In this document: one piece after another, positions 37,046 to 50,349 of the stretch
How positions within the stretch are numbered: position 1 is the first letter of the stretch
How the letters are laid out: every line of letters begins with the position of its first letter
From: Glycine soja
Taxonomy: Eukaryota; Streptophyta; Magnoliopsida; Fabales; Fabaceae
Direction of reading: 5' to 3'
Assembly (NCBI RefSeq): GCF_004193775.1
Contig: NC_041009.1
Location: 45,501,534 to 45,565,533, forward strand
DNA: 64,000 bases
The notes under the pieces: model-generated
The model's database searches: none
What the model was told of the DNA's origin: nothing
The model's input: the letters and a program-made list of their open reading frames with translations, nothing else
Position numbers and translations under genes: made by a program

Positions 37046-38187
37046 ATATTAACACTGGCTAGATTACTATTGCAGGAAATTGTTATTCTGGCGCTTATTA
37101 AATACTTACTTTTTTTGCAATATAGGCTCCAAAAATGAATTGCATCTTTCTTCCAACAAATGGTAATGAGTCAAAATTGCTTTTCAGATACTTCAAATTT
37201 TTTTTTTTTGCCATGAAAGTTCCAAAAAGTGAATTGCATATTTTATTTCACAATATATTCCAACAAATAGTAGTGCAGAAAGAGTTCCCAAACATTGTAG
37301 ATATCTGGAGCACACAAGAGGTGTTGCTTTCAGAATAGAAAGAACTACGCTCTTGAAGGATCTCCAAGTAACAATATGTCGTACTTTGAGACCCCTCATC
37401 AACTAACCAAATCAGCAACACAATCAAGGGAAAAAATCTTCTCGTATCAATGAAAAAATCAACTAAATAAGTGTTTATCCTTGCGAGAATGTCTGGACTT
37501 GATGAATCCTTGTATCAATGAAAAAATCAACTAAATAAATGTGCATCCTGTCTCCCATAGGTGGTCCTGTGTATATATGACATATGCTCCAGCCCCCTCC
37601 TTGCAAAATTTGAACTTTGCATTGAAATCTGAGGCCTCTTTTATTAACATCATGATTCAAAAGGGTTTGCCTAATCTATCGGACCAAATCTGCTTCATTC
37701 CCCAGCAGAGGCTAAACAAGTGCAAGAGACACAAACCATAAAAACAATAAACCAATCAAAAATCATCTCTTCATATGACTTCTAAGATAGTTAACTTCCA
37801 ATCAAAATAGTTAAAAAGCAATTTTAATCCCAAGTATTTTGAAGATAGTTACTTTAAAAGCTATGATCTTTTTTTTATTATAATTGATGAATTTGATCCC
37901 TCAACCTAGTATTTAAAGTTCAACAAAGAATGACTAAATTCACCAAGTATACAAGGGTCAAAATAAGAGTTACCAATTTATAGAAGACACAAAATCATCT
38001 TTTGACCAAAATTTAACTATACCCTTCTAAAATAGGATTTTATAAAATAGTTTATTCAATAACAGAACCAATGAACACAAACAGCATAACAAGATTTGAT
38101 GTGAGGGAGAAAAAGAAACTTTACCACAACAAGTCCCTCAGCAAGATCCACCAAAGCCCATGCTCCAAGGAGAGCCAGATCCAAGGA

Positions 38188-39036
38188 TCACAGGCCACAG
38201 AGGACAAGCTTGGAAGCAGGAAACACCAAACCTGAAAAGAAAACAAGGGAAATGGTGAGCGAGTTCTTTGAACACCAAGTGAGTGGCCTCCACTTGATCT
38301 CAACACTTGAGCTCTTCATCCTCTTCCCACTACTACTACTATTAGGCTCCTTAGAAAGATCAAAGCTTGCCCCTTTCATCCTCAACTCCTGAATGCACCT
38401 TGTCACAGCCCTCCCATCATTCCTCTCTCTTTGCAAGTGCCCCCACACCTTCCAATACCTATGCACCTTCACCTGCAAAGGGAGATATATAAAGTTGGTC
38501 TAGTGGTGAAGGAAGAAGTAAAGGGGAGAGAATTCGCAGGTTCGAATCCTCTTGCTAGCAAAAACTAAAAATACTAACACCTAAAAGTTGCCGATATAAA
38601 AAAATAAAAATAAAAACTTCACCTGCACAAGAACCACAAACACAAAGGAGGTGCAAAGGGACACCATGGAGGGAAGCCACCACTTGTGACAAACACTATG
38701 GTGGGCTTGTTGTTGGGCTTTGGCCCAAGACGTGAAAAGGAGGGTTAGGAAGAAGGCATGGAAGATGAAGAAGAATGAGGAGAGTTGAAAGAGTTCAGCT
38801 TTGATGGTATCCATTCTTGTCTCCTTGTGAGCAATGCGTTTGGAGAAGAGCTCTTCCTCTCTTTGCCATAGCTTCAGGAGCAAGAGGTGCCCGGGGCTCT
38901 CGGAGATTTCGGTTAGAGGGTGGTCCTCTATGGCCTCAATCATGTTGCTTGTCATGGAACACAACACGTTCTTGTGATGATTATGCTCTTGGTCTACTGG
39001 GATTTCTACTATGTGGGTGTCTTTTGTTTCACCCAT
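38188..39036 (-). CDS. Uncharacterised plant membrane protein; coding intron made by a SINE
   Basis: Minus-strand coding exons 39036-38623 (138 codons) and 38472-38188 (95 codons with stop) join in phase 0 to give 232 aa. Residues 1-80 are soluble and acidic, containing SMTSNMIEAIEDHPLTEISE and a charged stretch (KLWQREEELFSKRIAHKETR). Hydrophobic spans follow at about 86-105 (LSSFFFIFHAFFLTLLFTSW), 120-138 (MVSLCTSFVFVVLVQ) and 212-229 (SLVFFSGLVFPASKLVL). The loop between spans two and three is basic (VKVHRYWKVWGHLQRERNDG). I know no function for this family. ATG 39036 was chosen because the upstream in-frame sequence has only non-ATG codons. The sole coding intron (38622-38473, 150 nt) consists almost entirely of a SINE. 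Without splicing, a stop in the intron would truncate the protein after the second span (about 149 aa). The 5' UTR carries a CT/GA microsatellite. Confidence 0.82.
38467..38627 (+). mobile_element. tRNA-derived SINE with 11-bp TSD that supplies both splice junctions
   Basis: The body at 38478-38616 (139 bp) contains an A-box-like ttggtctagtggtgaagg (about 38495-38512) and a B-box ggttcgaatcc (38539-38549). It ends in an A-rich tail (ataaaaaaataaaaataaaa). The 11-mer cttcacctgca flanks it exactly at 38467-38477 and 38617-38627. On the minus strand each copy reads tgcag^gtgaag. The upstream copy provides the GT donor and the downstream copy the AG acceptor of the 150-nt intron of the membrane-protein gene. 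It is unrelated in sequence to the SINE at 22224. Confidence 0.85.
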
Positions 39037-39173
39037 TGTTGTTGTTGATGTTTGATGTTTGCAAAGGTGCAAAGGATTGAACTGAGAATGAAAAATGTGA
39101 ATGGTTGTTGCAGAAAGCGTAGAGAAAATGAAACGTGTAGAGAGAGAAAGAGAGAGATGTAACTGAAGTTGTT

Positions 39174-39191
39174 GAGAGAGAGAGAGAGAGA
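39174..39191. repeat. (GA)9 microsatellite in a 5' leader
   Basis: A GA run (CT on the transcribed strand) about 140 nt upstream of the start codon at 39036. It is followed by further GA-rich sequence at 39138-39157 and lies in the probable 5' UTR. CT-rich leaders are common in plant core promoters. Confidence 0.9.
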
Positions 39192-42100
39192 TTTGGAACG
39201 TTATATACCATTTTGATACTCAACCGTTACATTTAAGGTTCCAACGGTAACATTTCTTATTTTTAGTTTAGTATTAATCTCAACGGATACTTATGTTCTG
39301 CTATGTTGAAGCCTTTTCACACCATGCCGTCAACAATTAGTTTTTTTTTTTATATTTATAAAATGCATGTTAAGAAACAAATGAAGGATTTAACTAGAAA
39401 ACTTTAATTAACTAAAATATACGCAAACTTATACGTTCTAAATTCTCTTATAAAATCTTCCGACCAATCCTCTTATTTATAAGATAAAAGAAAGTGCTGA
39501 ATATGTTGTATGTTTCCAAAATATATCAAGTGTATTTATTAGCTTTTTATAAAATATTTTTAAAAAGTATAGGAGAACATAATATTACTCGGTTATCTAA
39601 TCGAAGACCTTCATTTATTTTTTTTTGTAATAATTAATTTAAAAATTATATTTATGGTAATTTTTAATTGAATGAAATTGTACAAAAATTATACAGTGCA
39701 TGGAAATTAAACTATTTGGTGAATTGGAACGCAAAATAACTGAGATTAATTTTATACAATGCAAAAACTGGATGCCTATAAATCAACAGAGATTAAAAAT
39801 TGTACATCACTTTACTGTATTCCAATAAATCAAGATCATATAATTAAACAGAAAATAAATCATTAAGGTTAGGTTGTCTAACTAGAGAACGAAACTACTT
39901 TCAATTAAGCTAAAGAAAACTAAAACATTTTTAATTTTTTTATATTATTAAATTTCATTCTTGCCTACTTTTATAGTTCTACTTATTTATTATTTACTTT
40001 TATTCTTTATTCTACTTTTGCTAAATTTTCGTTTCAAGTGTTTTTTTTTAAATAAGTATTTATTTTTACTCAAGAAGTGACCAACTCTTAATCCAACTGC
40101 GATTAGCCCACTAACTTGTAGGAAAAAGAAAAGCTTTGGTCTAACCTAAAAAAAAACTGGCTTGACTAAGAAGATTTCAACTCAAAAAGTAATATCAAAC
40201 ATGTAATTTTTATGTTATCATTATTACACTTTAATTAACTGAGCTAATAAATTAATTATATTAAAAAATAATTGATATTATTATATATAAACTAATTTTT
40301 TTATTAACCAACGGATCCATATAAGACTTATGAATTACCAATTCGTAAGTCACTTCCCTATTTTTTATTTTTTCTCTCTAATTGTGGGTGTATTGGAAAA
40401 AATGCTAGGGGTAGGAAGAAAATCCCCGGAAGGTAAGTGGTTTTTTCTGAGAGCTCTCTTTTGGGCTGGGTTTTGATTATATTTCTTGTTGGTGGATTAT
40501 GAGTTTCGCTACGAAATATTTATTTTGTTTTGCAAAAGAGTGAATAATAGGATGATAAATAGGTAATAGTATATATATAAAAAAAGTCCATAATCCATTC
40601 CTAACTTATCGTAACAAGTAGCAATTTCAGTATTTCTCTTTAGTCCTTAAATTTGAAATGTGTGTTTTTTTTAAGTCTTTGTACGTGAATTTTGATAAAT
40701 TGTTATTTTAGTTTCTTACATAATAAATTGGTACTTTATGAGTTTTTTTAATTTAATCTAAAATATTTTTAAGATAAATTTAAATATAAATTTTAATATG
40801 TTTTTACTTATCTTAAAAATATTTTAAAATTAAAATATAAATTTTTTGAAAAATGTTGGTTTAAATTGATAATTTGGACCATTTTTCACTGATTTAGACT
40901 AATATGACTGACACCAATTTTAGAAAGAGACAATTTTTTGAAGTTACCAGAACATTTACCAAATATGTTGTCGATCTGACCAATCAATCGGTTCAATTTT
41001 TGAAACAATAAATTCAACGAAACTTAATAGAGTTGAGCAAAAATGAAAAAATAACAATTTCATTGTTTACATATTTTATGATGGAACAAAGTAAATTTCT
41101 CATTTCATTGTTTAGGAAGTAAACAAAATTAAATGAGTTATAATTTTTTATTCTTATATTATCCATATTTAAAACACCAATATTAAAATTAGATAAAGGG
41201 TGAAAATCATATTAATAAAATATTAAATATACTGTCAAAAAAATATTAAATATAAAAAAATGGACCAACGTTTTTTTTTTTTTTTTTGTCTTTTCCATTC
41301 TTAACCCGGCTCATCATGTGGAACAAACAACAAAGACTAGCACCCTAGCCTCGGTAGTTAAGTAGCTAATATCAACGAGTTATTTCCAAGTTTGTGTTAT
41401 AAAACATACCATAACAATTTCTTTTTTTCATTTATGCTATTGTTTTGAAAGGTTATATCCTGCATTTTAATGGGTTTTGCTTTTGCATGGATATTCACTA
41501 ATCAGTTTTTATATCCCATGAACAATAATTAAGGCTCGGTAATGGCAAACAATAAGGTAACTCTTTCAATTAATTCATTTTCTCCACAAGTGCCTCCATA
41601 TGTCTCTATAGCACCTTCATTATTAGTATTCTTTTCCTTGTGGGCATTATCTTGAAACATTTTCCACGTTTGTTTTTTAGCACCCTTCTTGAGCACTTTC
41701 CCCCTTATTTGCATAGTCGAGAGTCAAATATCAATTTTTTTATATATAAAAAATTTATTTAAGAGTATAATTATAATTAAAGATCATGATTATGCATCAA
41801 TCATATTATACCATACTAATCTTATTCATTTATCTTGAACTTGAAACACAATTTCTCATGTTTGTTTTTCAATTTTTCTTGTGTTCTTTTTCCTTCCCTA
41901 AATGCAACGAATAACATTGATAATGTGAAATTTTTTTATTTCCTTTATGGAATAAATTGTAAGTGATTGTATATGACAAATTTGCTAAATTTTATAATAT
42001 TTATTTTAATTAAAAGTCATATAAAAACAATTTCTAGTTTATTAGCAGTATAAAAAGTTTTACGATAAAAAATACATGTCTACTAAACTCATCTCCAATA

Positions 42101-43792
42101 ATGCCTCCCCTTTTATTATTCGGATTATCTTGGGAATAATTCTTGTCCATGGCACCCGTTGTACTCTAGTTAGAAGAATTTCTTGTTCAGAGATTAAAAT
42201 CCTGTCATATCCTATCAAATAAAAAATAATACCAGCAACACATCCTTCGTAAGTTATTACTATTAAATAAGATTCGCATAAGTCTTACAAATTAAAAATA
42301 ATTTTTTTTATATCATGGGAAAACCCTATATTTAATGAATTGATTGGACACAATTTTTTCCCTTACTAAATGATGCATTGGAATCCTTTACTTGATAATT
42401 GATAGTTATATCAATTATATTTAATTAATTATTTATTATAATTGTTAACAAATATTATAACATGTTTAATTTGATCTCTATTAAAATTTAGATATTATAT
42501 CTTATGAGTTATGGATAGTCACTTTTATTAGTGAAGGTTTTAATTTTTTCATTATTTATAAGAAAAGTTTTCTTTTTAATGTTATGAAATTATAAATATT
42601 ATATTGTTTTTTATTTAACATTATCTAATATGTTATTTTAAAAAATAAAATTATATAATCTATTTATTACGGATTCAATCACAATTAAACAAGTAAATCT
42701 TTAATAAGTACCTTCACCCATTTGCATGACTGATCCAATTTTAACACCAATATAAACCTACTTATAAATACACTTTAACTACACTATTTAAGTTTAGAGT
42801 ATTTTCAAAATTAACTACCTTCTGATGGGTTAATATATCTTAATATAGTAGCACTAGCCACAAATTAAAAGACTATACTTATATCTTTGAATATTGCAAA
42901 TGGCTATTCGGACATGGATTGATGGAACTGCTACAACTTCTTGTGTGTTTTTGTGAAACACTTTTAGTAAAACTTTAATTATATATTAATTATTTTAAAT
43001 ATAAAAATAGTTTAAACGTACAGTAATTTATTTGATGATAATAAATATAATATATAGTATTTGTTTTATAAAGTAAGCATCTCGTTGACCGATCCAAAAG
43101 TTTAGACTATTAAATAAAAGAACTTGATGATCAATTATGCATGATGTATGATACTCCTTTAGTCCTTGTCCATTCGTTGCAATAAAGCACTAAACCTAGA
43201 AATCTTGAATTGAGTACTTTTCACTGAGGCACCTAGCTAGCTACTCCATCTTGCATGACATTAATTAATTAAGGATGAAATTACGAAAGGACAGAGTAAT
43301 TGCCATTAGTGTGAGAATATATATATTTGAGTTCTGCCCCCATGCATGCCTATTCATGATCCTTTATTTTGTTCCATTACAATAAAGGAAAAAAAATTGT
43401 TTTTGCATGGGTTCTTTTCCAATTCTTTGAGAATTATTTGGGTGCTGATTGGAACATCTTCCTCATCTTTAAATCTCTGTCACACATTAATTTACATACA
43501 CGAAGGGGACAGGATGAGCCTTCACTTTTTCGACTAAAGTTATGCAAATTTGTTATTGGAGGCATCCCATGATTAATGAATCACCTACACTAGCCATTGC
43601 TTGTTATATTAAAATTATTTTGTTAAAAACGGACAAGAGTTTTTTTTATATAAATTATGTATCATCATACAATATGATTTGTAATTTTATTACAATAACT
43701 TTTACAACACTATTTTGTCTTTTTATTTCTCTTTAATATATCATATAATTTATTTCACACTTCTCTTTCCTCTCTTATGATTATATATATAA

Positions 43793-43796
<4 letters not shown>

Positions 43797-43828
<32 letters not shown>
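43797..43828. repeat. (AT)n microsatellite
   Basis: An AT run of about 32 bp, preceded by shorter TA stretches from 43781. Confidence 0.94.
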
Positions 43829-43831
<3 letters not shown>

Positions 43832-45079
43832 TTTTTGTACAATTTTGTTGTACAAAGACATTCTCTCTTTTTTATGGAAATCCAATTCCAATATTCTTTA
43901 TAACTTAGTCAAATAGGTGATGATCTTTTTAATTTAATCAACGAAAGTGTTATGATTTTTCAACCTTCCGACCTTTTCGAGAAGATGGATGCCAAAAATG
44001 TTACGGGTTCTTCATTATAGTTAAACAAACGTTTTTATGATCATTATTAGATCCGAGGCATATATTGCCTTTTTGGTTTTTTATCATTGAGGGATAAAAT
44101 AAGTGCAGAAACTTTGAGTTTGATTTGACTCATGTGCAAAGGATTTTAGTTCCATGTTTGCATCCATTAGTTTGATCATATTTCATCTTGTATCTCTCTC
44201 TATTATTATGAATGAAATGAAAATAATATTCTTTCATCCTCTAAAAAAAAGTTGAACTGGTTATCTTCTCTAGTACTCAGCAAAAAAAAAAATCTAGTCT
44301 AGTGTAAGTTATTCATTAGCTAGATCGGTTATGCAATTAATTCGGTACAAAGTAATTTGAGATGGTTTAAAACTCCATTGAAACATTTAAGGCCGAATAA
44401 TGAATTGAACTGTGTTGCTTTTTTTCTTCTATATTAATAGGAATGTAAAATTTCATTAGCGATATATTAAACATATATGAGATCATTTTTTTAAGGGAAA
44501 AGTTAAACATGTGATCTAGTAATTAATTTAAATAACATCAACACCACAACTATAAGTTAATTATAATATTTTACTTATTACGTTAAACTATACACAAATA
44601 TTTAAATTATATATAATATAATTTAATTCAAATGGTTGACGTAACCACATCAAGCTATGTTGCGTTTATGTGAATAAAATTAATTTATTTAACAGAAAAA
44701 TTCATGTTTATTTATCATCGTGTACAAAATTTCATTAGACCAATGATAATTACGGATCACGAGCAGGATTAGTCTTTAACCCAGTGTATTGGAGGATAAT
44801 TCAGACTCTAATAAAATAAAATAAAAACTATATATGATTTGACTTGACAAAATAAAAAAAATTATATACCATTTGACTGGTTAAAACATATTGGTTCAAT
44901 GAGTTAATATGTTAATTTTAAAAATTATTACATACTTCTATATAATTAGGGATGAGAATGTTAGATGCATGAACTATTTCACATCACACATAACTTGGAT
45001 CAATTTTTTTTACTAAACAAATTAAGACTTTTTCTATATATATATAGAAGTAAATCAACTCTGAATAGATTCCTCCCCT

Positions 45080-45363
45080 CAAAGGTACTTGAAATGCTAA
45101 AATCGCCACTTGCAGATTGTTTAAAGCTAAATGTGGACACTCGACAACACAAAATTTGGAGGTATTCTAAGAGATTAATTATAAATGACGGACCATTTTC
45201 ATGTCATGTCATTTGGAGAACTAACAAGAAAGTGCCTCCTCGTGATGTAGTTGAAGTTCTAACCTTGAGATGTTCATTAAAACAAAGAATTTCAGCAAAA
45301 AGAGTTCTATCATTGAAATGTGGCATAAAATTTATTCTACATCTACCATGCATTTCCACTTGG
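45080..45363 (+). pseudogene. Degenerate RNase H-like (RVT_3 type) retroelement fragment
   Basis: One open frame contains SPLADCLKLNVD, then a damaged stretch, then GPFSCHVIWRTNKKVPPRDV and EVLTLRCSLKQ. This is the order seen in plant RNase H-like domains (P-x-x-x-x-x-K-L-N-V-D ... G-x-F-x-x-x-x-W ... A-E-x-x-A-L-R-x-x-L). The glycine-rich segment after LNVD is missing or mutated, and the aspartate/glutamate pattern is incomplete, so it is presumed inactive. The assignment rests on motif order alone. Confidence 0.5.
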
Positions 45364-45693
45364 TGAATTGGTGGAGGTAGAATCAAACTCACTAATTTTG
45401 ATTAACAACTCTCACAAAAATAGTGAAGCGACAAAACTTAGATACATTATTGGTGACAACCTGCGCAATTGTACAACAAGCCTTTACTTTCATGATTCAT
45501 CTCTCTTTCACGTGCATGTAGATAGGAAATAAACCTAGCTAGCTACATGGTTGTTTGTATGTTTGATAACTCCTTTTGGCTGTACTTAACACCATCTTGG
45601 CATACGAGACTAGAGGTGTCCACCTGGTTTCTAATCCATGTGCTAACCTTGTCTAGTCTAATCCAAGTCACTCATATATCAATCTACACTTAT

Positions 45694-45821
45694 GTTGTGC
45701 TTGGTTTCTTCTCTAGGAGAGTAAAATAGAAAAGAAATTTTGTGACTTTTTTCATATCTCTTATATTTCATTTTAATTTAAATATTATTTTTTATTTTAT
45801 CCTCTCAATCAAACACAATAC
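45694..45821. mobile_element. Short TIR element, about 130 bp (MITE-like)
   Basis: The left end gttgtgcttggtttcttctc and the right end (inverse: gtattgtgtttgattgagag) are imperfect inverted repeats around an AT-rich core. Both continue inward with aggagagtaaaata/gaggataaaataaa. Boundaries are approximate and no target duplication was established. Confidence 0.4.
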
Positions 45822-48800
45822 GAGAGAAAGACTGAAACAATAAATATAATAGGTACATATGGTGGTAAAAAAGATAGATATAGATAAATTAAGGGTCTCA
45901 ATAGAATCAATGTCCTAAAGTGTTGGAGTGTTTTTTTTTCTTCGAAATATTATTGGGGTGTCTAAAATAGTCTAATTTTTATAGATAATATATATTTTTA
46001 AATCAATGTCTATTTTAAAAAGGTGATAACATCACATTAGTTTAACAATAAATTTAAAAATACAATTTACTAAAAAAAATAATTATATGTTATTGACAAA
46101 TTAATGTCAATGTTACTCTTATGTTATCATTGACAACATGAACTAAAATCAAAAAATTTAAATCTTAAAGTGCTAAAGAAAAACATTAAAAGACTATAAT
46201 AAAAAACAAAATAGAAATAAAAATTATTTAAAGTTTCTTTTTTAATACAAATGTAGTGTACATCAAACATAGGATATTATATAAGAATTTATTGTGTCCT
46301 TATCTTATTCTACTGTTCCCTTAAAAAAAATCTTATTCTCCTGTTATCCAACTCTTGTACTTTATTTATTTTAATTATAATAATGCTTGACTTTTATTTA
46401 ATTGATATAACTCCTTTTTCAAAGGCCCTAATATCAAAATTAATCTAAAAGATTAGTTTAACTTTTTTAAAATAGTTAAATAAATCAAACTCTAAATAGA
46501 CTAATGGTCCTAAATTCTAAATTAACTGTACGTAGGTAAGTGAACTTAAACTTATAAATAAATTAATAAAAAATATATAATTTCAAAATATTATAGTAAA
46601 AATTTGCAATATTATTATTAACTTAAATTAGTTAGTTTGTTAAGATTAAAAGACCTATTAAATGACTTAAAATACATCATTTTTTGCTATTTTTTTTTCA
46701 AATCTTAATTAACTTATTTTAGCCTAATTAATCTTGATCCGAACTAAACCAAATTAAAATCTCCGAACATCGAACTAACTTATTTTCAATCTTATTTTTT
46801 TTAAAAGGCATTTTCAATCTTATTATTCAAAGTGAATTATTTTTTATTCCCTTCTAAATATTTTTAGACCAACGTTATTGTTATTTTGTCCAGCACATTA
46901 ATTAATTAAACAAAGCATTTGGAACCATTTTGATATATCATTTAGACTTTATTTTTTGGACGCAAGTCACGTAACCTACCATTATTTATACATTTTAGAC
47001 CGAATAAAGGGTACCTTTTGGGATTAAAAAAACAAAGCAAGCTTATATAGACGAAACCCGGCGCAACGACATCGCAGGCGATCATTTTCACCATCCACAA
47101 CTTTATAGGATCAGATTCAGATCTAATAAAGAAAGAATCAAACATTAGTTTATGTTTTCAAATGTTTTTGATTCTGTAGTAGCCAATTTACTAATGAGTA
47201 AAGTTGTGTACTATGTAAACAAAATATTCTTTGTTCATATTCTATTATATCTTTTAAGATGGTATTGCGCAGATTCTTTAAAGGGTGAAGGAATATTGTG
47301 ATAACTTCATTTTACTGTATTGGAAGCAACTAATTGCGGTGCTTAAAATTCATGGTAAAGAGAGGGAATATGTGTGTAGGATTTAAGTACATGATATATG
47401 TCTCTCTCTAATTTTTTATTTTATTTTACATGATATATGGTTCGACCGTTCAAGTTTAAAGAGTGTGTGACAAAAAGTACATGATAGCTTTAAACTTAAA
47501 ATTCAATGTTCTTTGATGCATACTAGATAATTTACATCAACTTTTTTTATGACTTTTGTATAATTTTTAATATATTATGCATGATTTGTTATTGTTTTGC
47601 ACATTACATCCTGACTCATATTCTCTTCTCTACTATTTGTTTTCTATAAAAGAAAAAAAGAGACAATCCAAGCTTTAAAAATAATGAAAAGCATGTAAGA
47701 GAAAAGTCCTAAAAAGTTTAAGCTAAATGGAGGGAGAAATACCAAAGGAAAGGGCATTATAAGTAGAGTAAGTATGATGTCCCATCCTGAGAAATTGACA
47801 AATCAAAAGTCGTCACAAACACGTACGATGGTTTATACTTTATACATTTTTTATGCACACTAAAACTTAGTTTTGAAAAAAAAATTATCTTTCTCTTTTG
47901 ATATGTTTATTTTTATATATCACAAGTATTTTTTTATTTAAGAAAATAATACTCAAGTCAAATAAAATTATTATGCATAATAAAATATTTCTTCAAAATA
48001 TTTGATACAGTCACATGTCCATAACTCAAATTTAAAATTAAATTGAAATCATTTCACACGAATCAATTTATTTTATGATATTCTTTTGATATGATTTGGA
48101 TCTTCTTTTTAAAAAAACCCATAATTAAAGGGTTCTAGGCACACAGAAAACATAATTTTTTAACATTGTTTATAGAGATCAAGATTGTTCTTTTCTCTTC
48201 TTGCATTTCGGAGACCATGAGCAACTAAATTCATTTTTCTAGTTCAAGGTTGATTGAAGTTTAGTTCTTCAAGAATTGTGGGATCTAATCTCTATGACTT
48301 TATAAAAAATACTATTTTAATGACTTTTACTATTTATATTATAACAATGAGTTAGAGTATTATCATGACTTGAGCGTAAGACTGTTTTCACAATTATTCG
48401 ATGTCATCATCTAAAAGGAGAACGTGTATAACAGGATGAGAAACATGAAAGTACTCAAACATTGATATAAGTCAATTTTATAATTTAAAATAAAAATAGA
48501 AAATATTTTCTTAAACTAAACAAATTCATTAAAACAATATACTATCATTCATATATGTTTGTACGAAATAAAATTAAGATTTACTTTTTTAGTTGATGTT
48601 TTTTTTGTTTCCTCCCTCTAAAAAAATGCTTCCACCTATTTATTTATTTTTATTTTGTTTCGGTGGCCCTTAGAAAGTGTTTTGGTAAACGTGGAATTCT
48701 CGTTTGCGTTGAATGGAATATTTAACGCATAAGCTATATTTTCCTCAACGTGTTGGATAAACGAATAATTTATACTGTGGCTAATGGTTGTGGAAGTTGG

Positions 48801-49170
48801 AAAGATCCAAATTCATCCTTAAATGAAAAATTAATTTTTGAAAGTGAAAGATATTGATAGATCATCCTTAAAATAAAAAATTAATTTAGTTTTGAATGTA
48901 CAAAAATATAATAATCTAGTCTTATATATAATTTAATGATAAATTAGTTTTTAAATTTTATAATTTAATGTTAAATTGATCATAAAAAATATAACTTTTA
49001 TCAAATTCATTCTTACACATTATAAGTTAATAATAATGATCTCATAAATTTAATTACATGACTAATTTATTTTACTTTTTACATATTCATAACTAGATTT
49101 ATATTTATTATTTTTTTATCCGTGCATCATACTTTTGAAGATGGATTTAGGCATTTAGTTATTTATCCTA

Positions 49171-49930
49171 AGGGAGCATTTGATAGCCGTAAAATTTTTA
49201 AATACTTGAGAATCATGATTCTTGGAAAATTCAGTTATTGAAGATCATGATTTTTAAGAATGTGTAAAATAGGTTTAATTAGTCTTAATATATTTATTAG
49301 GAAATAAAAATTCTCACGTTTGGTTACATTATAATTTTTTAAAGATTTTTTTACAAATATATCTTTTATTAAGAAAATGCATCCCAATGATTGAATCATC
49401 TCTTCAACTTTGATGTTTTTTATTATATTTTTTTTAGTGTGTATTCATAGAATCACATTAGAAAAGCTAATGATGAACTGTTATTATCAAAATTGGTATG
49501 ATAATAGAAAAATAAACACAAGTGATTTATCACGTAATGTTTAATAAAGATAATGTCAAATATCAAAGCTTTAGACAATGAGAAATATATGAAAGTGTAA
49601 AAATATAAAAATTAAAATATACCATAAACACAATGCAGCAATAATAGAGATTGAAGTTTTTGGATAAACATCACTTGATGAATTCTAATTTATAATTGCA
49701 AAAAAGGATAATGTAGTCATTTTTTGTAATTAAAACTTTTTTCACTTGAAAAACTTGGATTCCACATTTTTCCTTGGGAACATTTTTGCGATAAAGTGGA
49801 TTAAAATTGATGTCTTGAAATCATAATTTTTGGGATTTTTTTAATTAATTACATATCAAACGTGAGAATCATAGTTTTCCAACATAAGATTCCTAAAAAA
49901 AGTAAAAAAAATTCGGCTATCAAATACCTC
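49171..49930. mobile_element. TIR element, about 760 bp, non-coding
   Basis: The left end agggagcatttgatagccg and the right end cggctatcaaatacctctt are inverted repeats, sharing an exact tttgatagccg core. Sub-terminal words (gagaatcatgattctt, aaattctcacgtttggt) also recur inverted near the right end (aaacgtgagaatcatag). The interior holds no transposase frame. This fits a non-autonomous DNA transposon, possibly of hAT or Mutator type. Confidence 0.6.
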
Positions 49931-50349
49931 TTAAGGAAAAAGTTTTTTCATTCCTAGGAATTATAATACTGAAAATCATGTTTCTTGATAACGAATAAAA
50001 TTTGTTTGATTAGTTATTAAAATCTTAAGATAAATTTCATAAAAATCAAAGAGTTATACAATATTTTTATCATATTAAATAATTTAATAAAAAATAAGAT
50101 GATATTTTTATTTTAATAAAAAAATTACTCGATAAAGTAAGATTCTCACCTCCTTTCCTAAGAAAGTTTTTGTAAAAAACAGATTAAAAAATATTCTAAA
50201 AAACATATTATTCTTTTATTTGATACTAAACATAAGAAATAAGTTCCAAGAAATAAAAAAATAAAAAATCTCCCAGCAAACGTCTCCGAATTGAAAAGTT
50301 GAGTTAGTGCATGATAATGAATTGGGAGGAGTATATTCCAATTTTCCGT

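Larger units (their letters stand above)
35760..38100. other. THO3 3' flank and intergenic region
   Basis: This span contains the THO3 3' UTR, a 37-bp tandem repeat (36278-36380) and a possible inverted-repeat element enclosing a GC-richer island (36415-37045). A 28-bp direct repeat (gtatcaatgaaaaaatcaac...) occurs at 37444 and 37512. No gene is supported. Confidence 0.6.

Noticed and set aside
38490..38555. tRNA gene, because of ggtctagtggtgaa and ggttcgaatcc
   Set aside because: There is no acceptor-stem pairing. The unit ends in an A-rich tail and is bounded by an 11-bp duplication, so it is a SINE.
41529..41714. 61-codon Lys/Glu-rich open frame on the minus strand
   Set aside because: It is a short isolated frame with no domain, splice partner or promoter evidence. 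It could be a transposon remnant but nothing specific supports that.
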